Under the pieces are notes generated by a model, which was not told where the DNA came from, ran no database searches, and saw only the letters and a list, made by a program, of their open reading frames with translations. Of a DNA stretch of 64,000 nucleotides, positions 10,237 through 20,984 are shown in pieces. A program made the position numbers and the translations under genes. The stretch spans positions 2,294,001 to 2,358,000 of the forward strand of contig CM066301.1 in assembly GCA_033807695.1 (NCBI GenBank). Reading direction: 5' to 3'. Positions within the stretch are counted from its first letter, which is position 1; each line of letters opens with the position of its first letter. Origin of the DNA: Daedaleopsis sinensis (Eukaryota; Basidiomycota; Agaricomycetes; Polyporales; Polyporaceae).

Positions 10237-13200
10237 ATGCCTACCTTTATCGCCCCGTTATCGTCGTCGGACCCTATTCCTGTATCTATCACATCTACCG
10301 AAGAGGCGTCTCCTAGCAAGGAGCGCGGCCGACGTGAATCGGTGCTTAATTCCTCTTCCAAAAATAACAAAAAAATCGAAAAATATCCTTGTGCGGAGGA
10401 ACCAAAATCCAAACCAGTTAACGCCATCCCGATCATGCCCTACGGGCCTAAGTACTTCCGAGCAGTCCGTGGCACAGGTGGAAAACGGCAGTTCGACGTC
10501 CCGGCCATGATCACAAACATCGAGACCCTACGCACCTATGACATCAAAGCGCTCCTCGACACCGGCTGCACCGGATCGTGTATGCATCGAAACTTCGTCC
10601 TCAAAACAGGTCTCACGCCTAAGCCTTTCGACCAGCCTATCGACGTCTTTAACGCCGACGGGACACCAAACATAGGGGGACGGATCACACACTATGTCGA
10701 AGTCGACCTGCAGATCGGAGATCACCGGGAGCGCATCCCATTCCTGGTCACAGACCTCGGCAAGTCGGACGTCTTTCTGGGCCACGAGTGGATCGAACAC
10801 CATAATCCCACGATCGATTGGAAGTCTAAGATTCTTGACTTCCGTCGCTGCCCGAGTACCTGCCAGCATGTCGTGAACCCCGGAGAGCGCGTTTTCATGG
10901 TTAACACTAAGTCATGGTGTGACTCGCGTACCGTCCACGTACGTGCAAAGACCTCGGTTGCAATGGAAATCGCTATCGAGCAGAATACGGCCAAAGCCAA
11001 GAAAACGTTCGAGGAAACAGTCCCTGAGCAGTATCGAGATTTCCGAGATGTCTTTGACGAATCGACGTTCTCTACTCTTCCCGAACGAAGGCCGTATGAC
11101 CATGCGATTGAATTGACCGAGGATGCGAAACCGTACTGCGGAAAGATCTATCCCATGACCCTAGACGAGCAGGATGCCTTAGATGTCTTCCTGGAGGAAC
11201 AATTGAGCACTGGACGTATTCGACCCTCTAAATCGCCCTGGGGAGCACCGTTCTTCTTTGTCAAAAAGAAAGATGGGAAGCTGCGACCAGTCCAGGACTA
11301 TCGCAAGCTGAACAGCATGACTAAGAAGAATGTGTACCCACTCCCGCTCATGTCCGAACTCCTTGATCGACTCAAAGGTGCCAAGTACTACACAAAGCTG
11401 GACATTCGCTGGGGATACAACAATATCCGGATCAAAGAAGGTGACGAAGAGAAAGCCGCGTTCATCACTAATCGTGGGCTGTACGAACCTCTTGTCATGT
11501 TCTTCGGACTCACGAACTCCCCGGCCACGTTCCAGACCATGATGAATGAGATCTTCCGAGATCTTATTCTGACAGGAAAGGTCATTGTGTACTTGGACGA
11601 CATCATCATCCTCTCCATGGACTTAGCAGAGCACCGGAAAACGGTCCGGGAAGTTCTACAGATCCTTCGAGAACACCGTCTCACGTGTAAACCCGAGAAG
11701 TGCGAATTCGAAACACAGGAAACAGAATATCTCGGTCATATCATCTCCCCTGGGGAAATTCGCATGGACCCAGGGAAGATCCGAGGTGTCACCGACTGGC
11801 CGGTCCCCACGTGCAAACGGGACGTCCAGAGTTTCCTTGGCTTCGCCAACTTCTACCGACGGTTCATCAAGGACTTCTCGAAAACGGCCGGCCCGCTCAA
11901 TCGTCTCACGGGTCTAACGGAATGGATGTGGGGTCCGGAACAGCAGCTCGCTTTTGAAGGGATCAAGAAAGCCATCACCAGCGCCCCGGTGTTAGCTATT
12001 CCAAATGACACAGATCCCTTCCGAGTAGAATGTGATGCTTCGAACTACGCTGTCGGAGCAGAACTTTCCCAGTGTCAAGATGGTCAATGGAAGCCAATCG
12101 CGTTCCTGTCACAATCTCTGACACCCGCTCAGCGCGGCTACGAGATCTGGGATCGTGAAATGCTCGCGGTAATGCTGGCACTCCAGGAATGGCGTCATTT
12201 CCTCCAGAGTGCACGTCAACCATTCGAGATTCATAACGATCACAAGAATCTCGAATACTTCCGCAAACCGCAGCGGCTTAACCCCCGTCAAGCACGATGG
12301 CACACAGAACTCGCCAATTACCACTTCACCTTGTCACACAAGCCTGGTCGTAGTATGGGAAAACCGGATGCTCTCTCACGTCGAGCTGATCACATGGACT
12401 CCGAAGTGCCACAGGAGGACGTCATCATGTTACCGGAGCACTGGTTCAATGCTACGCATACGGTTGACGGCGCTTCGGAGCTTCACGACTTGTGCCTTAA
12501 ACATGTGTCTCTGTACGATCGCTCTATCGTCGAGAAACTAGGCCAATCGGAAGACCTGGAATCAGCCGAGGACGGCTTGATCTACAGGAGGGGGAAGTTG
12601 GTCGTTCCAAATCACACGGAACTTCGCGGTCGTGTAATCGCAGCACATCATGACTCGATCTCAGCCGGACATCCGGGTGCAGTAAAGACGCAGGACATGA
12701 TCATGCGGTCCTATTGGTGGCCATCCATTCGCAAAGACGTACGCAAGTATGTTGCTGGCTGTCACACGTGCCAACGGGTCAAGATTGATCGTCAACCGCG
12801 TGCAGCGCCGCTACACCCGAACCCCATCCCCACTCGGAACTGGCAGTACGTCTCCATGGACTACATGACAGATCTTCCTCTTTGTAACGGTCATGATGCA
12901 ATCCTTGTCTTTGTATGCATGAAGTCAAAGGACTACATAGCCATCCCATGCTCAAAGACATTGGATTCAGAGGGACAAGCCAATCTGTTCATCGAACACG
13001 TCTACGCCCAGCACGGACTTCCAGAACGAGTATGGTCAGATCGAGGACCCACGCTCGCTTCCTCATTCACCACCGAGCTGTACCGGAAGTTAGGGGTCAA
13101 GACCAACACAAGCACTGCTTTCCATCCCCAAACCGACGGTCAAACCGAACGCATGAACCAAGAGATCCAGACATATCTCCGGATCTTTATCAACCACCGC

Positions 13201-14103
13201 CAAGACGACTGGGTTCACTGGCTCCCGCTGGCAGCGTTCGCGTATCGGAATCGGGTACACTCGTCAACCGGGTTCTCACCCTTCTACATGACGCATGGTT
13301 ACCACCCGTTCACTGGAGTCGAAACCAAGCAGGATCTGGTCAACGAATCTGCAATACAGTTCGCAGATAGGATGAAGCGCATCGGGGAACAGGCGTCAGA
13401 GGCACTCACTGTCGCCCAGGATGCGATGAAGCGCCACTACGACAAACATCGGAAAGAAGCTCACGACTACAAGGTCGGAGACTTCGTTCTGCTCGACTCG
13501 TTCCACATTCGTACAGACCGACCCAAGAAGAAGTTTGAAGATAAGCGCTTCGGCCCCTTCCAAATCATCGAGAAGGTTGGAGCCAGTGCATATCGGTTAA
13601 AACTTCCGGCCAAGTGGAAAGCACTTCACAATGTGTTCAACGAAGTTCTCCTCACTCCTTATCGCCCATCCGAGTTCCCCAATCAGACCAAACCAGCCCT
13701 AAACCTACCGGACATTCTCGACTCCGACAAGCAGGTCGAGGAGATACTTGATTCGAAGTTCCTTCGGAAAAAGCTCTGGTACTTCGTGCAATGGGTTGGA
13801 CTACCGCGATCTGAACGACAATGGGTGGAACGTTCTATGCTGATCAAGGACGAGCGCGTGAAGAAGCTCATCTCCGAGTTCCACAAGGTTACCCCCAACG
13901 CTCCCCGCTATCATGTTACGATACCCGCTCGCCAGGATGCTCGGTTTTTACTTACTACTTACGACAAGGACGATCGACAGATAGTGTACGATACTGATGA
14001 CTGGAACTACTGGACTCTTAAATACGAACAATGGAAAAGTAGATGTCCCGACGGTATACAACCTGTAGTCTCACAACTTGTACGAGCACTTGCTTTCTCC
14101 TGA
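10237..14103 (+). CDS. pol: Retrotransposon Pol: protease, RT, RNase H, integrase, chromodomain
   Basis: 1288 codons, uninterrupted. Protease LLDTGCTGS near residue 106. Reverse transcriptase FVKKKDGKLRPVQDYRKLN near 345 and YLDDIIIL near 450. RNase H VECDASNYAVGAELSQ near 597. Integrase HHCC zinc finger (HHD...H...CHTCQ) near 805-848 followed by SMDYMTDLP and WSDRGPT of the DDE core. C-terminal chromodomain VEEILDSKF...WYFVQWVGLP...QWV near 1166-1205, expected to bind methylated histone tails and steer integration. The same frame is open upstream to 10075, overlapping gag by 76 bp in -1, so the ATG at 10237 may not be the start. Confidence 0.95.
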   Translation: MPTFIAPLSSSDPIPVSITSTEEASPSKERGRRESVLNSSSKNNKKIEKYPCAEEPKSKPVNAIPIMPYGPKYFRAVRGTGGKRQFDVPAMITNIETLRTYDIKALLDTGCTGSCMHRNFVLKTGLTPKPFDQPIDVFNADGTPNIGGRITHYVEVDLQIGDHRERIPFLVTDLGKSDVFLGHEWIEHHNPTIDWKSKILDFRRCPSTCQHVVNPGERVFMVNTKSWCDSRTVHVRAKTSVAMEIAIEQNTAKAKKTFEETVPEQYRDFRDVFDESTFSTLPERRPYDHAIELTEDAKPYCGKIYPMTLDEQDALDVFLEEQLSTGRIRPSKSPWGAPFFFVKKKDGKLRPVQDYRKLNSMTKKNVYPLPLMSELLDRLKGAKYYTKLDIRWGYNNIRIKEGDEEKAAFITNRGLYEPLVMFFGLTNSPATFQTMMNEIFRDLILTGKVIVYLDDIIILSMDLAEHRKTVREVLQILREHRLTCKPEKCEFETQETEYLGHIISPGEIRMDPGKIRGVTDWPVPTCKRDVQSFLGFANFYRRFIKDFSKTAGPLNRLTGLTEWMWGPEQQLAFEGIKKAITSAPVLAIPNDTDPFRVECDASNYAVGAELSQCQDGQWKPIAFLSQSLTPAQRGYEIWDREMLAVMLALQEWRHFLQSARQPFEIHNDHKNLEYFRKPQRLNPRQARWHTELANYHFTLSHKPGRSMGKPDALSRRADHMDSEVPQEDVIMLPEHWFNATHTVDGASELHDLCLKHVSLYDRSIVEKLGQSEDLESAEDGLIYRRGKLVVPNHTELRGRVIAAHHDSISAGHPGAVKTQDMIMRSYWWPSIRKDVRKYVAGCHTCQRVKIDRQPRAAPLHPNPIPTRNWQYVSMDYMTDLPLCNGHDAILVFVCMKSKDYIAIPCSKTLDSEGQANLFIEHVYAQHGLPERVWSDRGPTLASSFTTELYRKLGVKTNTSTAFHPQTDGQTERMNQEIQTYLRIFINHRQDDWVHWLPLAAFAYRNRVHSSTGFSPFYMTHGYHPFTGVETKQDLVNESAIQFADRMKRIGEQASEALTVAQDAMKRHYDKHRKEAHDYKVGDFVLLDSFHIRTDRPKKKFEDKRFGPFQIIEKVGASAYRLKLPAKWKALHNVFNEVLLTPYRPSEFPNQTKPALNLPDILDSDKQVEEILDSKFLRKKLWYFVQWVGLPRSERQWVERSMLIKDERVKKLISEFHKVTPNAPRYHVTIPARQDARFLLTTYDKDDRQIVYDTDDWNYWTLKYEQWKSRCPDGIQPVVSQLVRALAFS

Positions 14104-14125
14104 GGCATCGCGAGGACTCGATGCT

Positions 14126-14136
14126 AAAGGGGGGGG
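14126..14136 (+). other. Polypurine tract
   Basis: AAA followed by eight G residues, three bases before the right LTR. It is the expected primer for plus-strand synthesis. Confidence 0.75.
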
Positions 14137-14139
14137 TAA

Positions 14140-14419
14140 TGTTACGAGCACATGTTCTACCTCGCCTCATCCTCGTTCCCACCCTGTTTCATTCGTTATT
14201 GTCTTAGCTATTGTCCTGTGACCCTCGACGGGCCTCCGTGCTTTCCGCTTGGTTTCCGTAGCACGCCTCATGTTCTTATTGTTCTACATGTGTTATTGTT
14301 CTCGTAGACAGGTCTCTACAATATAAAAGCCACTGGATGCTGGGGTAGAGTCCCCAGCTTCGGATTGGTACATTGTCACCCAACTCTAGTCTGCCTTCGT
14401 CCTAGCCAAGGGCGTATCA
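14140..14419 (+). repeat. Right LTR
   Basis: 280 bp, same ends and sequence as the left LTR, followed by the target duplication GCATC at 14420-14424. Confidence 0.95.
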
Positions 14420-14815
14420 GCATCGAGACATACTTAGACCCCGCGGGTAACTAGTATACGTATATATGTAGTACTACTAGTAGCAATTTGAATGTTACCG
14501 GTCAGTGATTCACGAACGTACTTGAAGGTCTAGACTCTAGATCTAAGAGTTGTGACTGTGACAATCATCGATCACTGCCCCAGTGGCAACGGGATGAGTC
14601 TGTTGTTGTGGGACAATTTACAAATAAACAAGCGACCGCCGACGGGCGACTAATACCGTAGTTTCCTCCTGCCCCCCCAGTCTCCCCGTCTTTTCGCGGT
14701 TGCCCTTCCTCTACGCTCTCTGCCCCATCACGCTCCTTGCTACACGCAGTCCTGCCAATTCGGCGTAATAACCCTCCTGCACACCACGCACTTTAGGAAC
14801 TGACCGAAAACAACC
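14420..14815. other. Promoter region of DPBB copy C
   Basis: No gene seen. It has an AT-rich patch (about 14455-14485) and then the leader of copy C. Before the insertion this was continuous with 7018-7727. Confidence 0.45.
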
Positions 14816-15894
14816 ATGTTCACCTCCCTCTTGGCCGTTGCTGTCCTCTCGCTCTCCCTTCCCTTCAACGCCCTCGCCTCGTCTCATGGCTCGGCCCAGC
14901 ACCGCCGTCACGGGGAGATTGCTGAGGCTTTGCACAATGCCACCGACGTTGTCACGAACGACCTCCACCGTCGTGGCCAGACCTACAGCGGCGCTCGCCT
15001 GACGTTCTACGATGCCGGTCTGTAAGTGTTTTCCTTTCCCTCTGACGCCCCCAATCTGGTCCTCACCATTGCGCACGTACACGATCCCTAATAGTGGAGC
15101 ATGCGGTAAAACGAACTCGGAGAACGACTTCGTAAGTGTCACGAGCTTCTCTCAGATTTGAGTTCATACTGATTTACGTGCCCCTTTCCAGATCGTCGCT
15201 CTTAACAGCCCGGTGAGTCTCACATGCCAAAAAAAACGTTGAGCGACCTTCTTATATTTCGTGCAAAGATGTACGGCGGGGGTTACCCTGGACCCAACTG
15301 CTTCCGCCCCATCGCCATCACCTACAAGGGCAAGACGGTGTCTGCGACGATCATGGACGAGGTGAGCGCGATCTCCGTATGCTGCCACGCACCGCGATTC
15401 TCACACGGCTTTAGTGTCCCGGCTGCCCGGGTAACGGCGGCCTCGACCTGACCAAGGGCCTCTTCGCGGCCCTCGCGTCCCTCGACGAAGGTGTCATCTA
15501 CGCCGACTGGCACTTCACCGACGACGGCGGCGACGGCGGCGACGACAAGCCCACGACGACCAAGAAGCCCTGGACGCCGCCCACCACGAGCTGGGAGTGG
15601 ACTCCCCCGACCACCACGAAGGCCAAGCCGACGACGACGACGCACGAGGAGCCCAAGACGACGAGCACCCCCGAGCCGACCACCACGAGCTCGCCCAAGC
15701 CCAAGACGACGTCGACGACGTCGAGCAGCAAGACGTCCACCTCGCCCGTGGCCCTCGCCACCTCGTCCAGCTCGACGACCACGACCACGAGCACCCCCGC
15801 CCCCACCCCCACCGGCCCTGACACCCTCGGCAAGCTCAACCAGGCCTTCGTCGGCCTCGGCGAGCTCCTGATCGCCGCCGCCCAGGCGGCTTAG
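14816..15894 (+). CDS. Secreted DPBB protein with long Thr/Pro tail (copy C)
   Basis: Five exons: 14816-15021, 15095-15131, 15192-15212, 15269-15361, 15415-15894, 278 aa. Signal peptide 1-22; pro-region with RR at 52-53; barrel ARLTFYDAG, GACGKT, IVALNSP, NCFRPIAITYKGK, IMDECPGCPGNGGLDL, VIYADWHF. The 21-nt exon is shared with copies A and B, and an extra intron splits the first block. After the barrel comes an 80-100 residue Thr/Pro/Lys tail (repeated TTTK and TTTS), then a C-terminal helix LGKLNQAFVGLGELLIAAAQ like that of copy B. Probably a cell-wall or extracellular protein; the tail may be heavily O-mannosylated. Very GC-rich exon 5. Confidence 0.86.
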
Positions 15895-17056
15895 GTCGTC
15901 GGGCGGCCGCGATGTCACGCCCGGTCGACAGCTTTCGATGCGACCGGTCTGGCGCCGCCGACATATGTATACCCCTCCGTTGTCACCCTGCTTGTTCTGA
16001 CACTGTGACGCTACTTGCTCTCCCCCCCCTTCCCCCGGTCAATCTTCTTGATTACTTCCGTCTGATTTCCTTGATTACTTATATTCCTCGCTTACTACTT
16101 GACCCCGACTGGTGTGCCTCTGTAGTGTGTACGCGGTGCACGGTGTATGAGGTGTGGCAGGCTCTGCCATATGGGGCATTCCAACCGCCACGTTTTCTCC
16201 ACGAATTGTTGGATAGTGTGCATCGATCGGTACCCACATTGCTACTGTAATCCTCTACAACGCTATACCTGGCGCATAGCTCACCTAATGCACATCTTTC
16301 GCGTTTGTTGAGATAGGTTGAGATATGGCACTCCCGGATGCTCCACTGCCTCCATTCTCTGTGATATTCCTTGTGATGGGCATCGGGGAGAATCATCTCA
16401 GAAGCCTGCAACTTTACTTCGATTGCAACTCCATTCGTCCATCGATCTATCGGTGGTGATGGAAGAAGACAGAATACTAAGATCGAATATGGGCAACATC
16501 TACGCAATATCGTACATCATCTCTAAATCAACGAGAAGCGCGGGGGTTTCAAAGCCAAGGAGCGGCAGCAGCGATATACAGAACGAATGGCGAACAGAAT
16601 GATACACGAAGCGGCAGGCGGCGTAGCGCGGGGCTGTATCTTCGTACAGTATGGTACACCAAGCGGCCGAGATAGGGCCGCTCAGGCAGGGATGGGGAAG
16701 TCGAGAGCAGCGTTAAGGAAAGACTAGGACAGGGGGGAGGGGGGAAGTCATCATGATCAAGGAAGGAGGGGGTTCGAGACGGATGCCATCATCGCAGCGG
16801 GGCTGCGTAGCGTAGCAGGCAGAAGACGAAACTGCAACGCGTATGGTTCGGTCGGAAGGGGGCATAGTCCTGGATGCATACATACAAGGCCTTGTTCAGG
16901 CCGCCGCGCACACACGCACGGCACGATGGTGCTCTATGCGGTGTGCGGGTTCGCTCAGACTTTCGCCTGAGCATCATCAGGAAGCTCGGGGTCGATTGAT
17001 ACATTTCGGTTGTTGTGGATCGCCGTGTCGCCATCGCCGTGTGACGACGGTGTGCT
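15895..17056. other. Intergenic 1.2 kb, convergent 3' ends
   Basis: It lies between copy C (plus) and the next minus-strand gene. I see no exon chain. A G-rich stretch lies at about 16725-16775. Confidence 0.45.
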
Positions 17057-18200
17057 TCACCGGTAGCAGGTGACGAGGAGCACGCCAAGCCCGCTGTCCT
17101 TGACGGTCTTGAGCTGCGCGCGCTTCCCGCCGCGGATGTCGCGGAGGAGCGCGGTGCGGCTCGGATGCATGACGCTCCGGAGCGCGTCGATGCCCTGCGA
17201 GCGCACGGCGAGGTAGTCGCGGATGTTCACGAACGCCTGCGACTTCAGGAGCGCCTTCGCGGCGCGGAGCGACTTGGGGAGCGACGGGTACTCGGCGCTG
17301 TGCGTGTGCTCGTCGTACACGGGCGAGTAAAGCCCGAGCTCGATGATGAGCGCGTGCAGGAATGCGAGCTTGGGCATGCTCGACTGCGTCGACGGGTCGG
17401 CAGAGAGCACCCTGCGTTCCCAGGAGAACACGCACCAAGAATACCATCATTACGATCAGCAGGAAACGGGGGAGGAATGGAGGGACGCACGATGAGACGT
17501 ATCGCTGGGCACTCTGGTACAGCTCCGGGTGGATGTACGGGCTCTCGCTGCCCACCTCGGAAACGTCGTCGACGATCGGCCTATCGCCGAACCCCGCAGC
17601 AGGCAGCGGGGTCGAGCTCGGGCTCGGAGAGAGGCCAGCAGCGCGGGCAGCGGCCCGCCGCGCCTGCCTCCGCACCTTCGAGGGGCTCTGGTGCTTCGGG
17701 CTCTCCGGCGGAGACTGGGGCTTCGCGGCGGCATCCTCGTTGCCAGGCGCCTGCGCAGCACGCCGCTTCCGGTTGCGCCTCTTCGCATTCGAAGAGGCCC
17801 CTGGGGCGCTGCTGCCGTTATCGGTCTTGCTGCTGCTGCCCGAGCCCGCGCGGCGGCGGGAGGCGGGGGAGCGTGGGGCGACGCTCGCCTGGCTGAGGGA
17901 GAGCGCGGAGAAGGAGGGGGTGAGGTCATCGGAGTCGGGGCTGCGAGGCCGGCTCATAAGGACGAACTCGTCGTCGGAGAAGACGGCCGGGGTGCGGGGC
18001 TCGCCGCGCTGGGAGAGGAGGTCGGCAGATGAGAAATCGGAGAAGGAGAGGAGGACCTCGTCGTCTGAGGAGCCGTCGTCGGAGACGGACCCGTAAGAGC
18101 CATCGTCGGACTCGCCTGAGGAGATGGCGCGGGAGTGGGAGAAGAAGTCGTAGGAGGAGAGGGACGAGCCTGGAGAGAGGGCTCGGATCGGGGACGACAT
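17057..18200 (-). CDS. Unrecognised Ser-rich protein with helical C-terminus
   Basis: Two exons: 18200-17491 and 17411-17057, joined in phase, 354 aa. The N-terminal two thirds are low complexity: Ser/Asp clusters (SGESDDGSYGSVSDDGSSDD), then basic Ala/Arg/Lys stretches that could be nuclear localisation signals (NAKRRNRKRRAA, RRQARRAAARAAG). The last 110 residues look folded and helical: MPKLAFLHALIIELGLY, SLRAAKALLKSQAFVNIRDYLAVR, LLRDIRGGKRAQLKTVKDSGLGVLL. I do not recognise the family. Start chosen at the ATG before SSPIRALSPGSSLSSYDFF because the frame upstream looks like a leader. Confidence 0.7.
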
Positions 18201-18658
18201 AGTTGCTGCTGCTGCTGCCGCTGTGGGCGAAGGAGAAGAGAGGGGGGAAGAGTTGCGGGCCTGGCAGAGGGCTGGGTTTATGAGATTGTGGGAGAGTCGA
18301 TAAAGTGGAAAGGTGTGCCTTGGATGGGCGCACACGAGGCAATGGCCGGCCGGGCTAAGAGGGAGACCAGCTTGATAGACTCGGCCTCGAGGAAGGGAAA
18401 AGGAGACGGTCGCGGACGCGGAGAGAAAGCAAGAGGCATGTGCGCCCAGGCGAGGCAGCGGTGAGGCTCCTTTAGTACTTCCGCCAGTCACCCATCTGAT
18501 AGACCCTGTCTCACTCACTCTCATTCACCAATCTTCGTCGCCAAGTCTCTGCCAGCCCTTCTCTGCCAACTGTTACTCTGCATTGCCGGATCGTAACAAT
18601 AGACATGAAAATCACTATCATCAGCTCTCGCAGCGCATCCCACGCCCGGCCCGTATAT
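18201..18658. promoter_or_regulatory. Promoter region of the Ser-rich protein gene; 3' end of FMP25
   Basis: Both flanking genes are on the minus strand. The frame is open through much of it but reads as low-complexity leader rather than protein. Confidence 0.35.
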
Positions 18659-20984
18659 TTAGCGTATCCGCCAGTATACCACCGAATTATTCCATCCAGC
18701 CACCGCTCGTTGCTCGACTGCGACTCCCTTCTTCCACAGCTGGCCTTGCATATCCCGAACCTCGCGTGCCCTTTTCGCCCGCAGCATGAATCGCCCGCCC
18801 TCCACTGTCTCGATAATCGTCGGCGTGGCCTGGCTGCCCCGTTTGCCGGTCCCCAGCTGGTACTCGAAGTTTGCGCCCCAAGCGACGACGTCTCTACCCC
18901 CTCCTCCGGGGCCTGCACGCGCCCGGGTGTCCAGTGTGAGCAAGACGTGGCCTGTCGGGGAGATAGAGATCGTTTCTGGCGCGATGGCTTGGAGGCTCTT
19001 CGAAGTTTCGCTATCTGTTAACCGACAGCGTCAGTGATCGCTTTGAATCGCATCGGTGAAGTCAGTGAGCGTGGGTGCGACCAAATTGTGACGCATAGGA
19101 GGTAAGTGCGCCCGCACGGAAGCGTCGTAGAATTGTCCGAAGTCCATTGCAAGTGCAGCACGGCCGAGCATCGGTACACGACGCTTATACCGTCGCGCGT
19201 AGGGCATATAGATTGATCCACTTACATTCCACCAATCCGCTCACGCTCTTAGCTCGAACAGGCGACGACTGTGCGTTGCTGTACAGTGCGTTGCCTAGGC
19301 CGCCCCACTGACCGTTGCCGCAAGAGAGGACCTCGACTTGGGGGATCCCTGAACCGTCTGCGCGCTCAACCTCGAACATTGTGAGATCTCCGCCTATCCC
19401 CGCGTATCTTAGTGTCACATACTCGCAACATAACATAGCACGCACCGGCAAAGATGTCCAGGCATCTTGTCTTGGTTGTAGCAGGTACCGACCGCCACAA
19501 TATGACCTCAGTCGGTACACTGATCGTGTCCAACGTAACGTTCGCACCGAGACCAATCTGTCTGCAATGCCATATGGGTCAGTTGAGTGATCGTGAACAG
19601 TCGGCGAAGGTATTACCCAAACTCGTTCGCGCCCCAACCAAGCACTCGGCCATCGGGCGTTTTGACGAAGCTACTGCGCCCCCCAGCAGCTACACGATCG
19701 ACCTTGACTCCTTTCAGCGCCGGCACCTCGAACAGCTTGTCCGACCATCTAATGTCATTGTCGCTCAGCCCAACTGCGGCAGCCTCTTTGCCAATGAACG
19801 CCTCTGTGAGCCGCGGCGCAGAACCGGAAGGACGAATGCCAGGACTGGACCTCGCATACGGATCGGCGATGGCCTTCGGTGTCAGCTCCAGATTCACGCG
19901 GGGGTGCTGATGTGGGAGGTGCACTCGCTCCCGGTCAGCGGGTGCAGGCACATCGCACTTGCGGAATCCCAGCTGCCCGTGTGAGTTCGCCTTCAGCGTG
20001 ATCGGGTGCGCGAACGTGCGCCCATCAGACGTGAGGGCCAGGAGGTGGTCTGAACCGGCCGAGATTTGCACGAATCTGCGTTTACAGCATAAGTCGCGTG
20101 GGGCGGGGATCAGGGGGAGGGGCGTGTTTACCGTTCTCCTCGCTTGAGTTTATCTTGAGGGTTGATCTCCGCAAAGTCCACTTGCTCTTCTTCGCCCCAC
20201 AGCCAGCCCGTGCCCCACCAGGCTGAGCTGGCAGGGGTCTGTGCCGCGGTCGGGAGAGCTTGGTCTGCTTGACGAGAAGACAGCACGTATACGCGCCCAG
20301 AAGCAGAGAGAGCGAAGACCCGTGTTGGGGAGAGTTGCAGTTGAGTGATGTTCTGAATGTTTCAAAGGAGGGGTGACGGTAAGTTGACGTACTACTGAGT
20401 AGTGCATGCATACAGCACGATCACGCACCTTTCCCTTGAGGGTCAGTTGGGGTCTGGCATGCGAGGAACCTGGTTCGCTCCCAAAGAAACCGTCACCCCA
20501 TTGGTACACGTCACCTCGCGCATCTATGCACGCAGCATGAGTTTCGTGCAATGCGAGATCCCTCAAAGCCACGTTTTGGAACCACTCGGAAGACGTCGGT
20601 ATGCGGATAGATTCCGGTAGCTCGTCATCGAGTACATGCGTTCTGACAATCGTCGCCTTGAGTGTTACACGCACAAGCCGTTACGGAAGCAGAAACGCAC
20701 CTGTTTGATCCCCATACCAAAGTGCACAACTCCTCATCCTCTACGACTATTGAGGACACGTCGGCCGCCCTGGTCTTGGTGTCCCCGTTCAGAGGAGGCG
20801 CGTCGTTATGTATCACATTCCCGCTGTTTGTGAGATACCATAATGCACCGGCAGAGAGTACGGAAGATGACGCGAGAGCAAGGACGAGGTTGTGGCGAGG
20901 GCCATTCTTGATGGTGTGCGAGAATCTCCGGCTGGCCTGAGTAGACGGCGAGCGAACGAATGCGCGCCTAGCCCCTCGTAGCAT
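18659..20984 (-). CDS. FMP25: FMP25-like mitochondrial RCC1-repeat protein
   Basis: Seven exons: 20984-20701, 20642-20429, 20352-20132, 20075-19617, 19561-19446, 19387-19226, 19014-18659, 603 aa. The N-terminus is Arg-rich without acids (MLRGARRAFVRSP), a mitochondrial presequence, followed by one transmembrane segment (LVLALASSSVLSAGALWYL). RCC1-type repeats follow: VWGSNR, ALRDLALHETHAACIDARGDVYQWG, ISAGSDHLLALTSDGRTF, VAAGGRSSFVKTPDGRVLGWGANEFGQIGLG, SCGNGQWGGLGN, DVVAWGANFEYQLGTGKR. Yeast Fmp25 has this presequence-TM-RCC1 layout and is needed for bc1 assembly at high temperature. Intron 6 is unusually long here (211 nt). The exon 1-2 junction at 20642 was chosen because it keeps phase and joins VWGSNR to the first repeat. 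Confidence 0.83.

Larger units (their letters stand above)
7728..14419 (+). mobile_element. Complete Ty3/gypsy chromovirus LTR retrotransposon, self-primed (Tf1/sushi-like)
   Basis: Two 280 bp LTRs (7728-8007 and 14140-14419), each TG...CA, which I read as identical. GCATC is duplicated at 7723-7727 and 14420-14424. The internal region holds an intact gag-like frame and a 1288-codon pol with protease, reverse transcriptase, RNase H, integrase and a C-terminal chromodomain. This order with a chromodomain defines chromoviruses. A polypurine tract precedes the right LTR. The primer site pairs with the predicted transcript start rather than a tRNA. Identical LTRs and open frames point to a very recent insertion. 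It splits the DPBB cluster between copies B and C. Confidence 0.96.

Noticed and set aside
15322..15918. 198-codon minus-strand frame rich in Arg/Gly
   Set aside because: Antisense shadow of the Thr/Pro tail of DPBB copy C.
17165..18096. Plus-strand frames of 243-244 codons
   Set aside because: Antisense shadows of the minus-strand Ser-rich protein, low complexity and no start context.
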